Of a stretch of DNA of 64,000 nt, positions 20,444 through 35,261 are shown piece after piece; position 1 is the first letter of the stretch, and every line of letters starts with the position of its first letter. The translations under genes were made by a program, and so were the position numbers. Below the pieces are notes generated by a model. It had not been told where the DNA came from. It worked only from the letters and a program-made list of their open reading frames with translations, and made no database searches. The stretch is from Lactuca virosa (Eukaryota; Streptophyta; Magnoliopsida; Asterales; Asteraceae): assembly GCA_928212115.1 (NCBI GenBank), contig CAKMRJ010005634.1, positions 122,313,108 to 122,377,107 of the forward strand, read 5' to 3'.

Positions 20444-23400
20444 TGTAACACCCTTTTCGGGTTGTTTCATATTTCGGGGCCGTGACCCGAAGATCAAGTA
20501 TCATAAGTCCTCAGACTTTGGTAACGAGAGGTATAGACCCGTTGAAATGTGGGTAATGTAGATTATGTGATCCAAGAGTTTGGTTTGTGCTTTGAAGTCA
20601 AAGGGTAAAATGGGAAAGTAGTGTTTCAGACTTCTTTTATGAATTTTGGATTTTATTTCGCTGTGTTTGAAGTAAAAATTAATTAAATTGGGTTTTAGAG
20701 ATCCGCAATACCTTTCCGTGGATATAAAGATCGTCGAAATCAGAGTTGAAATGAAGAAGTTATGCAGGGGGAGTACGTTGGGCGTACTAGGGTATCATGA
20801 GTACGCTGGGCGTACCAGGAGTATGCAGGGGGTACGCAATCAGTTCCCAAACCCTATTTCCATGGTTTGAGACCTATTTAAGCTCCTTAACTCCCCCAAA
20901 ACCATTCCATTCTCAGCCTCCACCTCTCCGACACCCTCCCATGAAACCCTAACCCTAGTTTGATCCTTGTGATCTAAAGGAAGGTGTTATTGAGTGCTTT
21001 GGAGTGTGCATGGTGCACCTTGGAAATGAATGAACTCTTTGGATAAGTGTTGGCTGCATTGGAGCTTGTAGATCTGGACTTTGTTCACCTTGATCTCTCT
21101 TCAAGAGGTATAAATTTTGAATCTTGATGATGCATTTGTTAGATCTAGCTAGTTTTGGATATTATGAGCTTTTGGTCATTTTAGTGCATAAAGTTTAGAT
21201 CTTGAAAGTTTGTGACCTTCTTATGGATAAAGTTTGAAACTTTATTTATCTAAACATCATTGTGATTCAGATCTGAAGGTTGGAGACTTGGACTTAATGG
21301 ATTAAGTTGAAAAGATGCGCTTTTTGGTCCCTTTGATATTTAAAGTCTAGATCTTGGTGGTTTGAACCATTCTAATGGATAAAGTTGGAGATTTTATCCA
21401 TTATGGAGTTATTAGGATCAATAAAAATGTGATCTTGATCCTTTTATTCCTTCCATGAAAGTGTCATGATGTCTTAATTGAAAGAACCCCTTTCTATACT
21501 TTCATATTTCTGAAAGACCCAAACTTTCATACTTGACAATATAGTTACTCCAAAACATGCTACATGCATATTCATAAAACAATATTTTTACATTGATAAA
21601 GTCATTACAAAAGATTGGATACAAACCGACTATGTTTTGAGATTTTACATGACTACCCAGGATATTGTAAAACTATACAAACCTAAACCAAAATACAAAA
21701 AAATAATATTACAACTATTCTAAGTTTTCCAACTATACTGGGTGCTTATTGCCTGCATTATGTTAAAACATTGGGAGGGGTAAGCGATAACGCTTAGTGA
21801 GTTCAATAATAGATACAATATAACGTTATGCCATATATATACCAATATGGCAGAAGCAAATAGGAGCAAGGAACAACAAAGGCATAATGTGATAAGTTTT
21901 CCCTAACAATTATTGATTTGATTCAAATATATACAATCATTGAGACATAACAATTTCCATACTTGATAAACATCAATAACGCTTCGGCCCAAATGGCACT
22001 GAAGACAAACAATTTTTGATTAACATTAAGGTAGATTTCAGGTTTTCACGCCCTGTCTAACCTTCTACCAATGCCATAGAATAAAGTCATTCACTTACTG
22101 GGGGACATGCTCTACATGGCCAGAGGCTACATACCAGTACCACTGTGAATCTGAGTTCTTAAACTGATCACATGGTCAAAGGTATAGCTTTGTTATCATA
22201 AATAGCAGAAATAAAAATAACACGGGAAAATACTCAGGAATATTATTCTACCGAAGCGAAAGTGATGCCTATGTCATACACTTCATGGTCAACGGTTCAT
22301 ACCAATACCCAAGTGATGCCTATGTCATACACTTCAAGTCAGAGGTACAGCCTTGCTACAAAAATAGCGGATACAACAACTCTAGAGGATAACATGGAAA
22401 AGCACATAGCGCATATAACACATAACATACAATTGTTTCTACATATTAAACTCACCGTGAATTAACCGGGGGTCAAAATAATAATTTGGGCAGCACTTCG
22501 GCTCTAAATATGACTTTCGTCGTTGAAAACCGGGAGTTTTCTTGAAAACCGGGCTCTGCGAAGGTAGAGCTTCGAAACCGAAAAGATAAATTTTCCGGGC
22601 TTCTCGGGAATCTCGGGGCGCGTTTCGGGCTTTGGAATAAGTACCGGGGCTTCGGGGGAAGTTAGAATGAAAGTAAATATAGGTGCGAGCCTCGGATCCG
22701 AAGCGAGGAGAGGGGGGCATGTGTGCGAGGCTCGGAACACGCGGCAGCAGGGCGAAGCTTCGGCCGGAGAGCTGGCTGCTTCGGATTAGGCCTCCTCCTC
22801 GGTCGAATCAGGAGCTTACACGAGGGTCGAATCACGTGGGAGCATGCGAGGATCACGTGGCTTCCTTCGGACACTTGTGCGACACGCGTCGCTTCTCGGA
22901 CCTGCCACTCAGCAGCTTCGGACACGTGGCCAACTCCGAGCGAGGGTGACGTGGCAATCACTAGTCATGCGATTTTTCTCGAAAATTGTGCCAAATCTTG
23001 TAAAATCCATAACTTTCTCATACGAGCTCCGTTTTTGACGTTCTTTATATGCACGCGTAGAGAAAATTATGCTCTACAACTTTCGTTTAGACTTCGTCAG
23101 AAAATTTTGACTTTATTTTTATATTATTATTTTTAACAGACCGGGACTGGTAAATCCGTTAAAAATTCATAACTTCTTCATCCGACGTCCGTTTTCGTCA
23201 GACTTTTTACCGTTGTACTACTAATGACGAGACCTTCGATTCTCGTTTAGGTTGTGTTGGATAAAAATCACTCGATCAAAAATTCGAGTTTTTAGCTATC
23301 TACTACTAAGCTGAAACTTGTAAAAATCATAACTTCCTCATACGAAGTCAGATTTTGGCGTTCTTTTTATCAAAATTCTCGGTTTAACGAATACTACGAC

Positions 23401-24874
23401 TTTCATTTAGATCACTAAGGCTAAAAAGTAGTTTATCAAAAACTCACTTTTTACGTCATTCGGCACCGTGCCGGTTTTATTGCGGATCTTCGATTGGTCA
23501 TAACTTCTTCGTTATAACTCGGATTTCGACGAGGTTTTCGCCTACGTGTTTCTAACGAGATTATCTACAACTTTCAATAATAAAATTTTACTTATTTCAA
23601 ATTTTATATTTTCGCTAAATTTCACTATTTGGCTTTTAATTGGAATCTCATAAGACTTCCAATATTTTATGAGTGATTCTAAACATAGTTTTACTTCATT
23701 TCTAGTAAAAACTATCTGTTAGAACTTAACACTCAATTTCTCATAATATTTCATAATATTATTAACTTTTTAATTTACATAACACGATTTCAAAACGTGT
23801 ACGTTATATTAATGGATTAATAAGTTATGGTTTTGGCTTTTAGACCATTTCTAGACATGGAAAGTCGTAAAGGTGGAAACTTTATGACTTAGAATGATGT
23901 TGTGGTACTAGATCTAAGTGTTTGATTAAAAGGCTTAAGAGATTAAGCACTTAATCAAAAAGTGCCTTTTGGTCGGGTACGTTAGGCGTAGCTTTGGGTA
24001 CGTTGTGCGTACACGTAAGGAGTCCTTTCCCAAGATGGTGCGTATGCCATGCGTACGAGATGAGTTGGCTGAGTGTACTCAGCCTGAAGTTTGACTTGTT
24101 GACTTTGACTTCCGTTGACCGTTGACTTTTGACCAAGTTTGACTTTGGGTCAAACTTGAGGGTTTTGGGCTATTAAATAAGATTCTATCTGGTTCTGGTA
24201 TTTGTGGAATTGCGGGTGCAAGCAGTGCAGAAAAGGGATCGTGTCGTAGTGTTTCAGGGTTTTTTTGATTCAAGTGAGTCTTCTCCTGGTGCTTGTGAGT
24301 CGAAGGCACAAATGTCGGCTCATTAAATGATGTATGTATGATGTTAGCTGTCTTTGTGACTCTTGCATGTTTGTATAAGCCTGTGTGGTAGAATAGTTGT
24401 ATCTGTGATGATCAGCTGGGTCTAAATGTTATTATTGTGTTATGCAGTTTATATGTGACTGAGACTGCTGATAGTCTCCAGGGTTGCTGATAACCCACCG
24501 AACGTGCTGTTAGCCCATTGGGACTGCTGATAGTCTCCAGGTAGCTGATAACGCACTGGGCATGCTGTTAGCCCACTGGGACTGCTGATAGTCCCCAGGA
24601 TTGCTGATAACTCATAGTTGTTTATTTGTGATGTGCTATGTGTGGTTTGGAAACTCACTAAGCTTTTTGCTTACTATTTGTGGTCTACATGTTTCTGGTT
24701 TTCTTATATTAAAAGAGGGGCACGGCTCGATTGCATCACATCAATGAGGGACTTGTGTACTTGATAACTTTTAATGATACTCTGATAAATGTTTTTTAAG
24801 ATCAGGAAGTTGTTAATTAAATAAATACTTAAAGTTTTAATCGAAAATTTTAGGTTGAAATTTGGGGCATTACA
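20444..24874 (+). repeat. 3' LTR of element B, interrupted by solo LTR C2
   Basis: Two blocks, 20444-21478 and 23814-24874, together align end to end with the 5' LTR. They share TGTAACACCC at the start, AGATCAAGTATCATAAG near the start, GTACGCTGGGCGTACC near 20803, the GCTGATAGTC array and a GGGCATTACA end. Length without the insertion is about 2.1 kb against 2148 bp for the 5' LTR. The LTR pair would allow dating of the insertion. Confidence 0.93.
21479..23808 (-). repeat. Solo LTR C2 (2330 bp) inside the 3' LTR of B
   Basis: Flanked by a perfect TTAAT duplication (21474-21478 and 23809-23813). It is the same family as C1 along its length: the GGGAGGGGTAAGCG box, the CTTCGGA-rich GC segment, and the conserved AAAATTCATAACTTCTT region. 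It starts TGAAAGAACCCC, then repeats a TGAAAGACCC start 32 bp later, so it has a short extra terminal segment compared with C1. Its other end reads GTTATA instead of GTTACA, a C-to-T change in the terminal CA. Confidence 0.92.
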
Positions 24875-24879
24875 CGTCA

Positions 24880-24890
24880 CCTTCCCATCC
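24880..24890 (-). promoter_or_regulatory. Polypurine tract of element J
   Basis: On the minus strand GGATGGGAAGG immediately precedes the LTR start TGACG. Element B inserted between this tract and the LTR body and duplicated CGTCA. Confidence 0.6.
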
Positions 24891-25966
24891 TAGGTAATAA
24901 TAGTAGCTCTTATGTCTTTCGAGACGAGTATTAGACTCTTGGAATTTAAAATTGTTGGCGGTGCTCAACCTTGCATGTGATTTTCATTACTTGTCGGAAC
25001 TTCAATCGTAAACTTCGAGTTACAAACTTGATCTTCATTGTAGACTCCTGCTCCTGCTAAAATACATTTAATCCATGATAAGGTCTTTACTTTGGCTGCT
25101 GTAACATACCAAATGGACATATCCTAATGACCTTCCATCGCATGTTGCAATGGATATACTCAAGTCTTTTTGAGTCAGAATCTAGCATAGAGGATACCTT
25201 CCTTCATGTTCTAATGTGGTACAACAACATCATGGTAGGTTGCATTTCTAGCTATTGGCTCCTTAGTCTTAACGATGATTGCGATACTTCAGTCGATCGC
25301 TTTTATTCTCATTCCCTTCATGTTCTAATGTGGTACAACAACATCATGGTAGGTTGCATTTCTAGCTATTGGCTCCTTAGTCTTAACGACGATTGCGATA
25401 CTTCAGTCGATCACTTTTATTCTCATTCCCTTCAATCTCTTGACTAAAGTCGAATGCTACATCGAAATTGGTTCTCTAAACCGAGTAACTCTCTTTGTAG
25501 CTTTTATCTTAGTCAGAGTCTATTTTGTATGACCACTAGGGTCGGAATAACAATCATCTTCTTATCCATTACTGAAACAATGGTAACGAAGGACATGAAA
25601 AAAAATTATGCTACTAGCGCTTTTAGTGACGTTATGACTCCTCCTGATCCCAGTACAAGTCCTGTGCTTCTGGTAGTAAGGGCCAATACCACCTTCCATA
25701 CCTACTCGTACTTGTCCTAAAAGTTGTCTTGTAGTTTCCAAGTCACCATACACGAAAAGAATCACATAGTAATTTAGCATAATTTAGAGATTTTTTATAA
25801 TTTTTGAAAATGATTACAATAATCTTCAAAATTTATTAAACCATATCCGTCTTATATCATTCTTTGTATTACAATACCACATACGTGGGGCGAACACTTC
25901 ATGCTTTAGACTCCAGATAAGCAGCTTTATTTTCTTGATTTCCTCAAGTAACTTCCGTTCCTGTAA
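24891..25966 (-). other. Element J internal remnant between gag and 3' LTR
   Basis: Minus-strand internal sequence of gypsy element J with no readable protease, RT or integrase, so pol is deleted or decayed beyond recognition. It holds a 114-bp tandem duplication (25201-25428). It also holds a block (25658-25718, minus strand: GTACGAGTAGGTATGGAAGG, then TACCAGAAGCACAGG) related to blocks in elements B and E. Confidence 0.6.
25201..25428. repeat. 114-bp tandem duplication
   Basis: Two adjacent copies (25201-25314 and 25315-25428) beginning CCTTCATGTTCTAATGTGG differ at only about two positions, both CpG transitions (GATGATT/GACGATT and GATCGC/GATCAC). The duplication is therefore fairly recent. 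The length is a multiple of three, which makes a plus-strand open frame carry a repeated 38-residue stretch; I regard that frame as chance. Confidence 0.95.
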
Positions 25967-26021
25967 CATCCCGATTCGCAAGTATGGAATTTTAGGGTTT
26001 TATGTTTATTGTAGGACCTAG

Positions 26022-26122
26022 TCGACGAGTTGGGGGCCCCAACTTGTCGTGTAGAGACCAAGGAGGCCGCACAATTTTACAAATCTACTCGATGAGTTGC
26101 AGGGCTCAACTCGACGAGTTGG
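26022..26122. repeat. Paired ACTCGACGAGT palindromes upstream of the LTR D box
   Basis: Four copies or variants form two inverted pairs. One is GACGAGTTGGGG next to CCCCAACTTGTC around 26024-26050. The other is CTCGATGAGTTG with CAACTCGACGAG around 26087-26118. Each pair could form a hairpin with a very short loop. Confidence 0.8.
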
Positions 26123-26719
26123 AGCTGAGTGAGAAAACCCTAATTTTTAGGGTTTGCACCCTATTTAAAAGACCTTAAGTCCATTACCCCGCCTCCCTCA
26201 TCACCTTATCACCCAGAGACAAACCCTAATCGAGTTTCCTTCCACCTTGAGAGTGTGTTAAGGCTAAGAGTGTGTGTTTTGGTGCATTCCTTAAAGAGTG
26301 AAGAACTTGGAACAAGAAGGAGTCTATAGATCCGATATCCATTCATTTGTAGTAGCCATTTGAAGGTAAAAAGCCATTACCTTGATCATTTGTTTATTAG
26401 ATCTCTCCATTACAGAGTTTATGGCCATTTATAGCTTCTTCTTGAGTCATTATTGGTTTTGAGCATGCCTTGAAGCTAAGACTTCAGATCAAGACAATAT
26501 TAGGCCCTTTAGGCCTAAAGACTCAAGCTTTATAAAACTTTGGCCAATCTTCATGCCTTAAACCCCTTGTTGAGCCTTGTTTTGGCAAAGTTATCCCCTA
26601 AGTGCCATGCATGGACATAAAGCTTGCAACTTTACATGGTATCTCAGCCCTAGGAGGCTAGATCTAGAGTTTGGGGCCTTAGTCTCGCTTAAAAGCGTCT
26701 GAATGAGAGAATAGGTTGA

Positions 26720-26862
26720 AGGAACTCGACGAGTTGATTAACGTTTACCCCGATACTCTAGACATTATGCAAACTCGATGAGTTGACTCGAGTTTCTCCC
26801 GATTTTCTGAAAACAGAAGGAACTCAACGAGTCGCATAGATGCACTCGACGAGTTGAGTCAA
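26720..26862. repeat. ACTCGACGAGT palindrome cluster downstream in LTR D
   Basis: Four copies or variants (about 26722, 26773, 26820 and 26846) lie downstream of the promoter-like box, so they would be in the transcribed leader if that box is used. Confidence 0.8.
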
Positions 26863-27183
26863 CATGGACTGTTGACTTGAGTGTTGACTTCCGATGACTT
26901 TTTAGGGTTGGTCAAGTTGTGGACTTTAGAGACCATGGAGGGGTAAAATGGTAATTACTGTGATATATGTAGGGTTGGTCAAGTTGTGGACTTTGGAGAC
27001 CCTTTCTGAGATTTAGTAGAGGAGTTAGCTTAACATCTTTAGAGTTGTTAATGGAAATTGTTAATTAGAGATGATTGTGATACATGTAGGCGGAGTCTAA
27101 GCCGACAGTTTGAGTACAAGACATACTTGCTTTACTTACGAGGTGAGTCTTCTCACCATACTTATCTGAGTGGTAATTACTGT

Positions 27184-27440
27184 GCGACCGAAGGGTCTTA
27201 TCTGTGTTATTGACCGGAGGGTCTTATGCGTTTATACTGAGATATGTGATATTATGCATTATGTCTTTGTGATTTATGTTGTATATTATTTTGTGCATTT
27301 ATTGAGATAAGACCAGAGGGTCCAAACCGAGTTGTGAGATCGGAGGGTTCTCACTGAGATACAGGACTGGAGGGTCCAACCCGAGCCGTGAGACCGGTGG
27401 GTCTTCACTGAAACACATGACCGGAGGGTCCTTATCGAGA
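27184..27440. repeat. GACCGGAGGGTCTTAT-type units in LTR D
   Basis: At least seven imperfect units contain GACC(G/A)(G/A)AGGGTC, itself a short inverted repeat (GACC...GGTC). They lie between the donor-like and acceptor-like sites of the LTR. LTR E has a comparable AGACC/GGCTCCTGG array in the same relative position. Confidence 0.8.
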
Positions 27441-27736
27441 TTTAGCCATGAGATGCTAATTATTTATGTATGGTATTTTGGGGAACTCACTAAGCTTTGT
27501 GCTTACAGTGTTGTGAGAGATGTGTTTCAGGTACATATCAGGATCACGGGAAGGCGCTGACATGATTGTACACACCAGCTTGTTGTTTTATGAACTGAGG
27601 ATTCTGGGATATGTGACCAACATTTTTATGTTCGTGTTTTGAAACATTTATAAATTGAGTACGAGAGATGTTAAACTGTTTTTGTGTGGAATTAAAAATG
27701 AAAATTTTATTTGAAAAATCTGAGTGTTACAGTTCC

Positions 27737-28560
27737 ATCTTTTGTTGCATCCAGGATCATCTGAAATGCCCTTGCCTGTAGTTTTGGCGGCGTATTCATC
27801 CCTGCTAGTTTGTCTTTCTTTGGGAAATCCTTATAAATATGCCCCTTTACCTCCACATCCGTAACATATCTTCTATTTTAATGTACAATATTTGGAATAG
27901 TGACCATCCCTTTTGCACTTATAGCAGGTCATTTCCCCGTCGCATCTACTAAAGTGCTTCTTCAAACACTTATCACACCATTTTGCGTCATTGTTCCCCC
28001 AGATCTCTTGCTGTCTGGTCAGACTTTGAGAATGTACTCTTTTACAGGGAGTTCGGGGGTGCTTCAATTTTCCCCTTCTCGTCAACTTCAGTCTTGTTGG
28101 CAGTTCTTCTCTTGATCATGTCTTCTACGGACCTTGAAGCTAAGATAGCCACCTTAAAAGTAGGTCGCTGCTTAACCGGCACAAAATATTATAAAGGTAG
28201 TCTCTTGGAGTACCTATCAATTTTTGACAGTTTCTCTGAAACAACACGTAGGGAAAACTCCATTTTGTCAGTGAAATCATTAGTAAACTCATCAACAAAC
28301 ATGCTTCCCTTTTCAATGTTAGGAGTTGATTGTCTAACTCCAACATGTTTTCTGCTATGCAAAACTTGCGCTTGAAGTGGGTCAATAATTCTTCCCATGT
28401 CAGTTGCAAAGGCTTGTTAGGGCTTAAAGATTTTCCCAACGTATTCTATCATCGGATTGTTGAACTCTTAAATTTCCTTAGATCATAGGAGGTTTGCAAT
28501 TTCCTCGAGTAACCGTAGGTTATGAAGGCTTGCTTCATTTCTGAAATCCAGTAGTATTCA
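27737..28560 (-). pseudogene. Element J gag (nucleocapsid), frameshifted
   Basis: The minus strand reads from a gag core (WEELLTHFKRKFCIAENMLE, 28404-28345, then after a frameshift VDEFTNDFTDKMEFSLR and IDRYSKRLPL to about 28190). It continues to zinc knuckles CDKCLKKHFSRC and CYKCKRDGHYSKYC (28085-27876). A third degraded knuckle with KGHIYKDFPKKDK and then ARAFQMILDATKDGT lies at about 27815-27740. The core helps form the particle shell and the knuckles bind the element RNA. The frame is broken at about 28318 and after the core. Solo LTR D cuts off what would follow. No 5' LTR or primer site of J is seen to the right. Confidence 0.85.
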
Positions 28561-28659
28561 CCTGAAAAACAGAATCAAACCCTATCCCTCACCTCACCGG
28601 TAATCCTCGGAAAATTCACACCATTTTGGCTTGCTTCATTTCTGAAATCTAGTAGTATT
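28527..28659. repeat. Direct repeat of 32 bp, 101 bp apart
   Basis: GGCTTGCTTCATTTCTGAAA and the following 12 bases occur at 28527 and again at 28628, with one mismatch. The second copy marks about where recognisable element J sequence ends, so it may mark a rearranged 5' truncation. Confidence 0.85.
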
Positions 28660-29342
28660 GATCACTTGATTTAATTTTCAAAGAGAAAACTACTTACTAA
28701 ATTAACATTAACTAATAACTGTTTATTATGTAAAATAGTGACGTGTTGAAAAATCTTTGCCTATAATCCGACGCTCATCCTTTGAACATGTATCTGACGC
28801 TAATTTGTCGATGTTATAAGCCATCTCTCCGTCCTTGATTCCATTGTTTACATTTGGTTATTAAATTTTGTTTTCAAATTTGGTAGGAGTAAACAACAAC
28901 CGATTACAAACATTGTTTTCAATGTATTGAAAAAGTTTGTCGCTAAATATAAGCCACAATATAATACGCTAACAACTTCTTTTATGTAGCTAAACCATTT
29001 CCAACATAGACTACGCTTTTTCCAATGTAATATCCTTTTCCTCATCAATAATAGAGAGCATAATAACAAATAAGATGAGAGTGCACACCATTGCATTAAA
29101 GTATATCTACAGCTTATAAGTGAAAAAAAAAGTGATGTTTTTTCAAATCTTGTTAACATTGAACCAACAACACTTTTAGGAGAATGACGACACGCTACTA
29201 AGATGCATAAAGTAGCTAGTTAAAAGTAATATAGAACACACTGATTTCTCTCAACATAACTAGACAAGCCTAGATCATATGTAAGGCAATCTTAGCCCTA
29301 CATCACCGTGAAAGTAATTTCGTAATTGAAACTATTTTTCCT
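28660..29342. other. Downstream flank of the phospholipase gene
   Basis: About 680 bp of AT-rich sequence with no coding or transposon motif I recognise. It must include the 3' untranslated region and polyadenylation site of the minus-strand phospholipase gene, but no canonical AATAAA stood out. Confidence 0.5.
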
Positions 29343-32325
<2,983 letters not shown>

Positions 32326-32413
32326 GAGATTCCTCTGTGTATATGTGTATAAGTTTGTCGGTGACTTATCTTTTATCCTCGCAACTGATGAGTTGCCTAC
32401 TTTATTGGCATTC

Positions 32414-32423
32414 CTATTTATAG
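32414..32423 (-). promoter_or_regulatory. TATA box of the phospholipase gene
   Basis: CTATAAATAG on the minus strand, about 90 nt upstream of the start codon, implies transcription starting near 32385 and a leader of roughly 60 nt. Confidence 0.75.
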
Positions 32424-33514
32424 ACCCATGCTCTATTTTTCTTGAACGGCACCACCTTTCGAGGCTTCTTACATTAAGCATTATTTTATAAGAATGGTTG
32501 GTGCATAAATTATGCATTCCCATAGCACGACTATATGATTAAACAAGAAACAACGAAAACTAAAGGGTAGATATTGTTTGTTCACATGAATTTTCCTTAA
32601 TTTACTTATATGACTTGGGATGCTTTTTGTATTTAGGCATATAAAGAGAATATATAACCCCTTTAGATTTTAATGGTAACCATTTTAACAATATGTGGTA
32701 GCGATACTTAAAATTGACGGCTTTGATTTCATGGATGTTGTGACAAGGGAATTATAGACTAATCTCGATGTTAGATATGTTGCTTTCACATTACTAGTTA
32801 GAGTAATTGGAATTTATATAAGTGCCCATGATAATCAAAAACTCTTATATAATACTATAAGTTTTGGTGTTGCCGGCTGCACAACTGTATATAAGGCAAA
32901 GTTTAATCCCCATCAGGACGAATGTCAGGACAAAAGTGCAAAGCCTCTTACGGATCACAAGTGCATTGGAGAAAAACAAAATAACAAACAAAGGTAAACG
33001 GAGTTTGTTTGTGACAAGACAGGATATATAGCTCTAACAGTTGGAGAACCTAAGCTGCCGAGCACCATCTTGCCTCAAACAACCAAAATTGTCTACTCCA
33101 TATTAGTTTTGCAGGGCCAATTTGTCAGAAAGTCATTTGTTCAAAAACTGCAATACACTTTTGAAAACCTTATTTTCATTAAACTAGCTAATGCAACGTC
33201 AACTATCATATTTTGTGAAATATGCCGATACAATCCTAATTATTCATTTTGGAAATAAAAAAAAAAAGTAAATACAAAATAAATAAAAAATTTCGAAATT
33301 ATTTTTACATATTATTTTATCATTTAGATTATCTAAAAAATGAAAAAAAAAATTAAAATAAAAAAGTTTTCGTTTTTTTCAAAATATACATCAAAATATT
33401 GTAATAAAATATTATACTACAAATATATCCAAATCAAATTTATACAATATTAAAATATTCTGCTGAAATATTAAACTATAAATAACCAAACAATTCTAAT
33501 AAAATATTACAATA
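32424..33514. other. AT-rich intergenic DNA upstream of the phospholipase gene
   Basis: It contains the probable upstream promoter of the phospholipase gene. The ATG-starting frame at 32523 runs into the real exon but is explained as a chance extension. No other coding or transposon signal was recognised. From about 33250 the sequence becomes very A/T-rich. Confidence 0.5.
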
Positions 33515-33700
33515 GTCTAACAAGAGAAATTAAATATCCTCCTACTTTTCTTTCTACATATCCTCCTATCCATTTGAAATGATGACAAGTATATTAAATT
33601 AATAATAATTTTATCCAAATATGACATATATCACCATTTTACATGGTAGAAAGATAAATAGGAAGAAATGTAGGAGGATATTTAATTTCTCGTCTAACAA
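33515..33700. mobile_element. 168-bp Mutator-like MITE with 9-bp target duplication
   Basis: The element runs 33524-33691. Its terminal inverted repeat begins GAGAAATTAAATATCCTCCT and the reverse complement closes the right end. The perfect 9-bp duplication GTCTAACAA flanks it (33515-33523 and 33692-33700). A 9-bp duplication and a small size without coding fit a Mutator-superfamily MITE, mobilised in trans by a MULE transposase. Confidence 0.88.
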
Positions 33701-33718
33701 ATATAACAATTATATCAG

Positions 33719-33764
<46 letters not shown>

Positions 33765-34080
33765 TATTTTAACATATCTTACAAACTTAGTTGAATATTA
33801 GAACACTCTAACATTCTAAAAATTCGATTTGAATATTTGCAGTGTAATATTATTCTATTAGAGTATTTTATGTATATTTAAAAAAAAGGTAAATTTTTTA
33901 TTATTTATTTTTATTTTATTTTAAGTTATTATTTTTTTAAATAAATTAAATCACGAAAATAATATTTACAAAAATTAGATTTTTTCTTTTATTTTGCACT
34001 TTACAATTTTTTTTTTAAATTTTTAGATCCCCAAGATTATTGGCTAGGACTGCGTCCCCATATCTCATAAAATTAGTATG
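33701..34080. other. AT-rich intergenic DNA with AT microsatellite
   Basis: An AT run lies at 33722-33760; the rest is A/T-rich with no recognised feature. Confidence 0.6.
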
Positions 34081-34081
34081 G

Positions 34082-34093
34082 TCTCTCTCTCTC

Positions 34094-34178
<85 letters not shown>

Positions 34179-35261
34179 AGAGAGAGAGAGTTCAGTTGAG
34201 AAAAAATAAAGGGTGAGAAAGGGGAATCATTCACAGCCACACATTTATTTTGCCACAAAATACTTAAGCGTACCGTCGGAAATGGATAACGGATAAACAT
34301 GTGTTTTCCAATCAAACATGTTTTCTTAAATTATGATAATCATTACCTTAATATACACAAAAACATTTTTTTGTTTTTTTTTATTTTTAGAAAGCCATTA
34401 TCGAAAAATTATTTTAAATATATCAAAATTCATAATTTTTTATTCTCTATAAATAGACATCCATATTGATATAGTTTTAAGATAAAAAAAATTTATTTTT
34501 TTTACAGTTTCAGCTCTTGTTATTTATTATTGAATAAAAATCTATCAGATTTTTATTACAGTACATTCGTTATTCACTTATAAATAAAACGTATGTTTAA
34601 CTTTTTTTTATAGTTTAAGTATCGTTCATATATGAATATGATACGTAATAAAGTTTTCTTACTTCAAATATATTTTTTACATCATCTTTCGTCATATATT
34701 ATATTTATATATGAATAAAACGTGTATTAGTTGTCGTCATATTTTATATTCATATATGAATAAAACATTTATCAGATTTTTGTTACAGTTAATTTGTTAT
34801 TCATATATGAATAAGTAGTATAAATGATACTTAAACGGTAAAAAAAATTAATTATATATTTTTATTTATAAGTGAATAACGAATGTACTGTAGCAAAAAT
34901 CTGATGCATATTTATTCACTTATGAATAACGATAGCTGAAAATATAAAAAAAATTATTTTATCTTAAAAGTATATCAATATAAATGTCTATTTGTAGAGA
35001 ATAAAAATTGATGAATTTTGGTATATTTAAAACCATTTTTCGATAAAAATAGCTTCTTAAAAATTAAAAAAACGAAAAAAACTATGTTTTTTTATATATT
35101 AAGGTGATTAGCATATTTAAGGAAACATGTTTTGTTGGAAACACATGGGTATTCCTTATCCATTTCCGCTGGTACAACGGAAGTTTTTGCGACAAAAATA
35201 AATGAGTGACTGATAATGATTCCCCCATTCTCAACTTTTTTATTTTTTTCAATTGAACTTA

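Larger units (their letters stand above)
11845..24874 (+). mobile_element. Complete coding-poor gypsy-type element B, with nested LTRs
   Basis: A full LTR element can be delimited: 5' LTR 11845-13992, primer-binding site at 13996, internal region, polypurine tract ending at 20443, and 3' LTR 20444-24874 (interrupted). A perfect 5-bp duplication CGTCA flanks it (11840-11844 and 24875-24879). Without the two nested solo LTRs the internal region is about 4.2 kb. I can read no gag, protease, RT or integrase motif in it, so it looks like a non-autonomous large-retrotransposon-derivative. LTR ends, primer site and polypurine tract match gypsy elements of the same neighbourhood, which could supply proteins in trans (inference). 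Confidence 0.92.
25972..27731 (+). repeat. Solo LTR D (1760 bp), plus orientation
   Basis: Starts TGTAACATCCCG, ends GAGTGTTACA, and is flanked by a perfect GTTCC duplication (25967-25971 and 27732-27736). It carries an inverted telo-box and CCTATTTAAAA box (26134-26169), ACTCGACGAGT palindromes on both sides of that box (26022-26122 and 26720-26860), AG/GTGAGT at 27141-27148, repeated GACCGGAGGGTCTTAT units (27184-27440), the GGAACTCACTAAGC block (27482-27495) and TTTCAG/GTAC at 27525-27534. It interrupts element J just after its gag zinc-knuckle region. Confidence 0.95.

Noticed and set aside
22683..23136. Overlapping Arg-rich open frames on both strands
   Set aside because: They fall in the GC-rich segment of solo LTR C2, are paralleled in C1 at 16250-16700, and show no domain; low stop frequency is a base-composition effect.
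25127..25447. Plus-strand open frame with a repeated 38-residue segment
   Set aside because: It arises from the 114-bp tandem duplication inside a minus-strand retroelement remnant; no known domain or promoter context.
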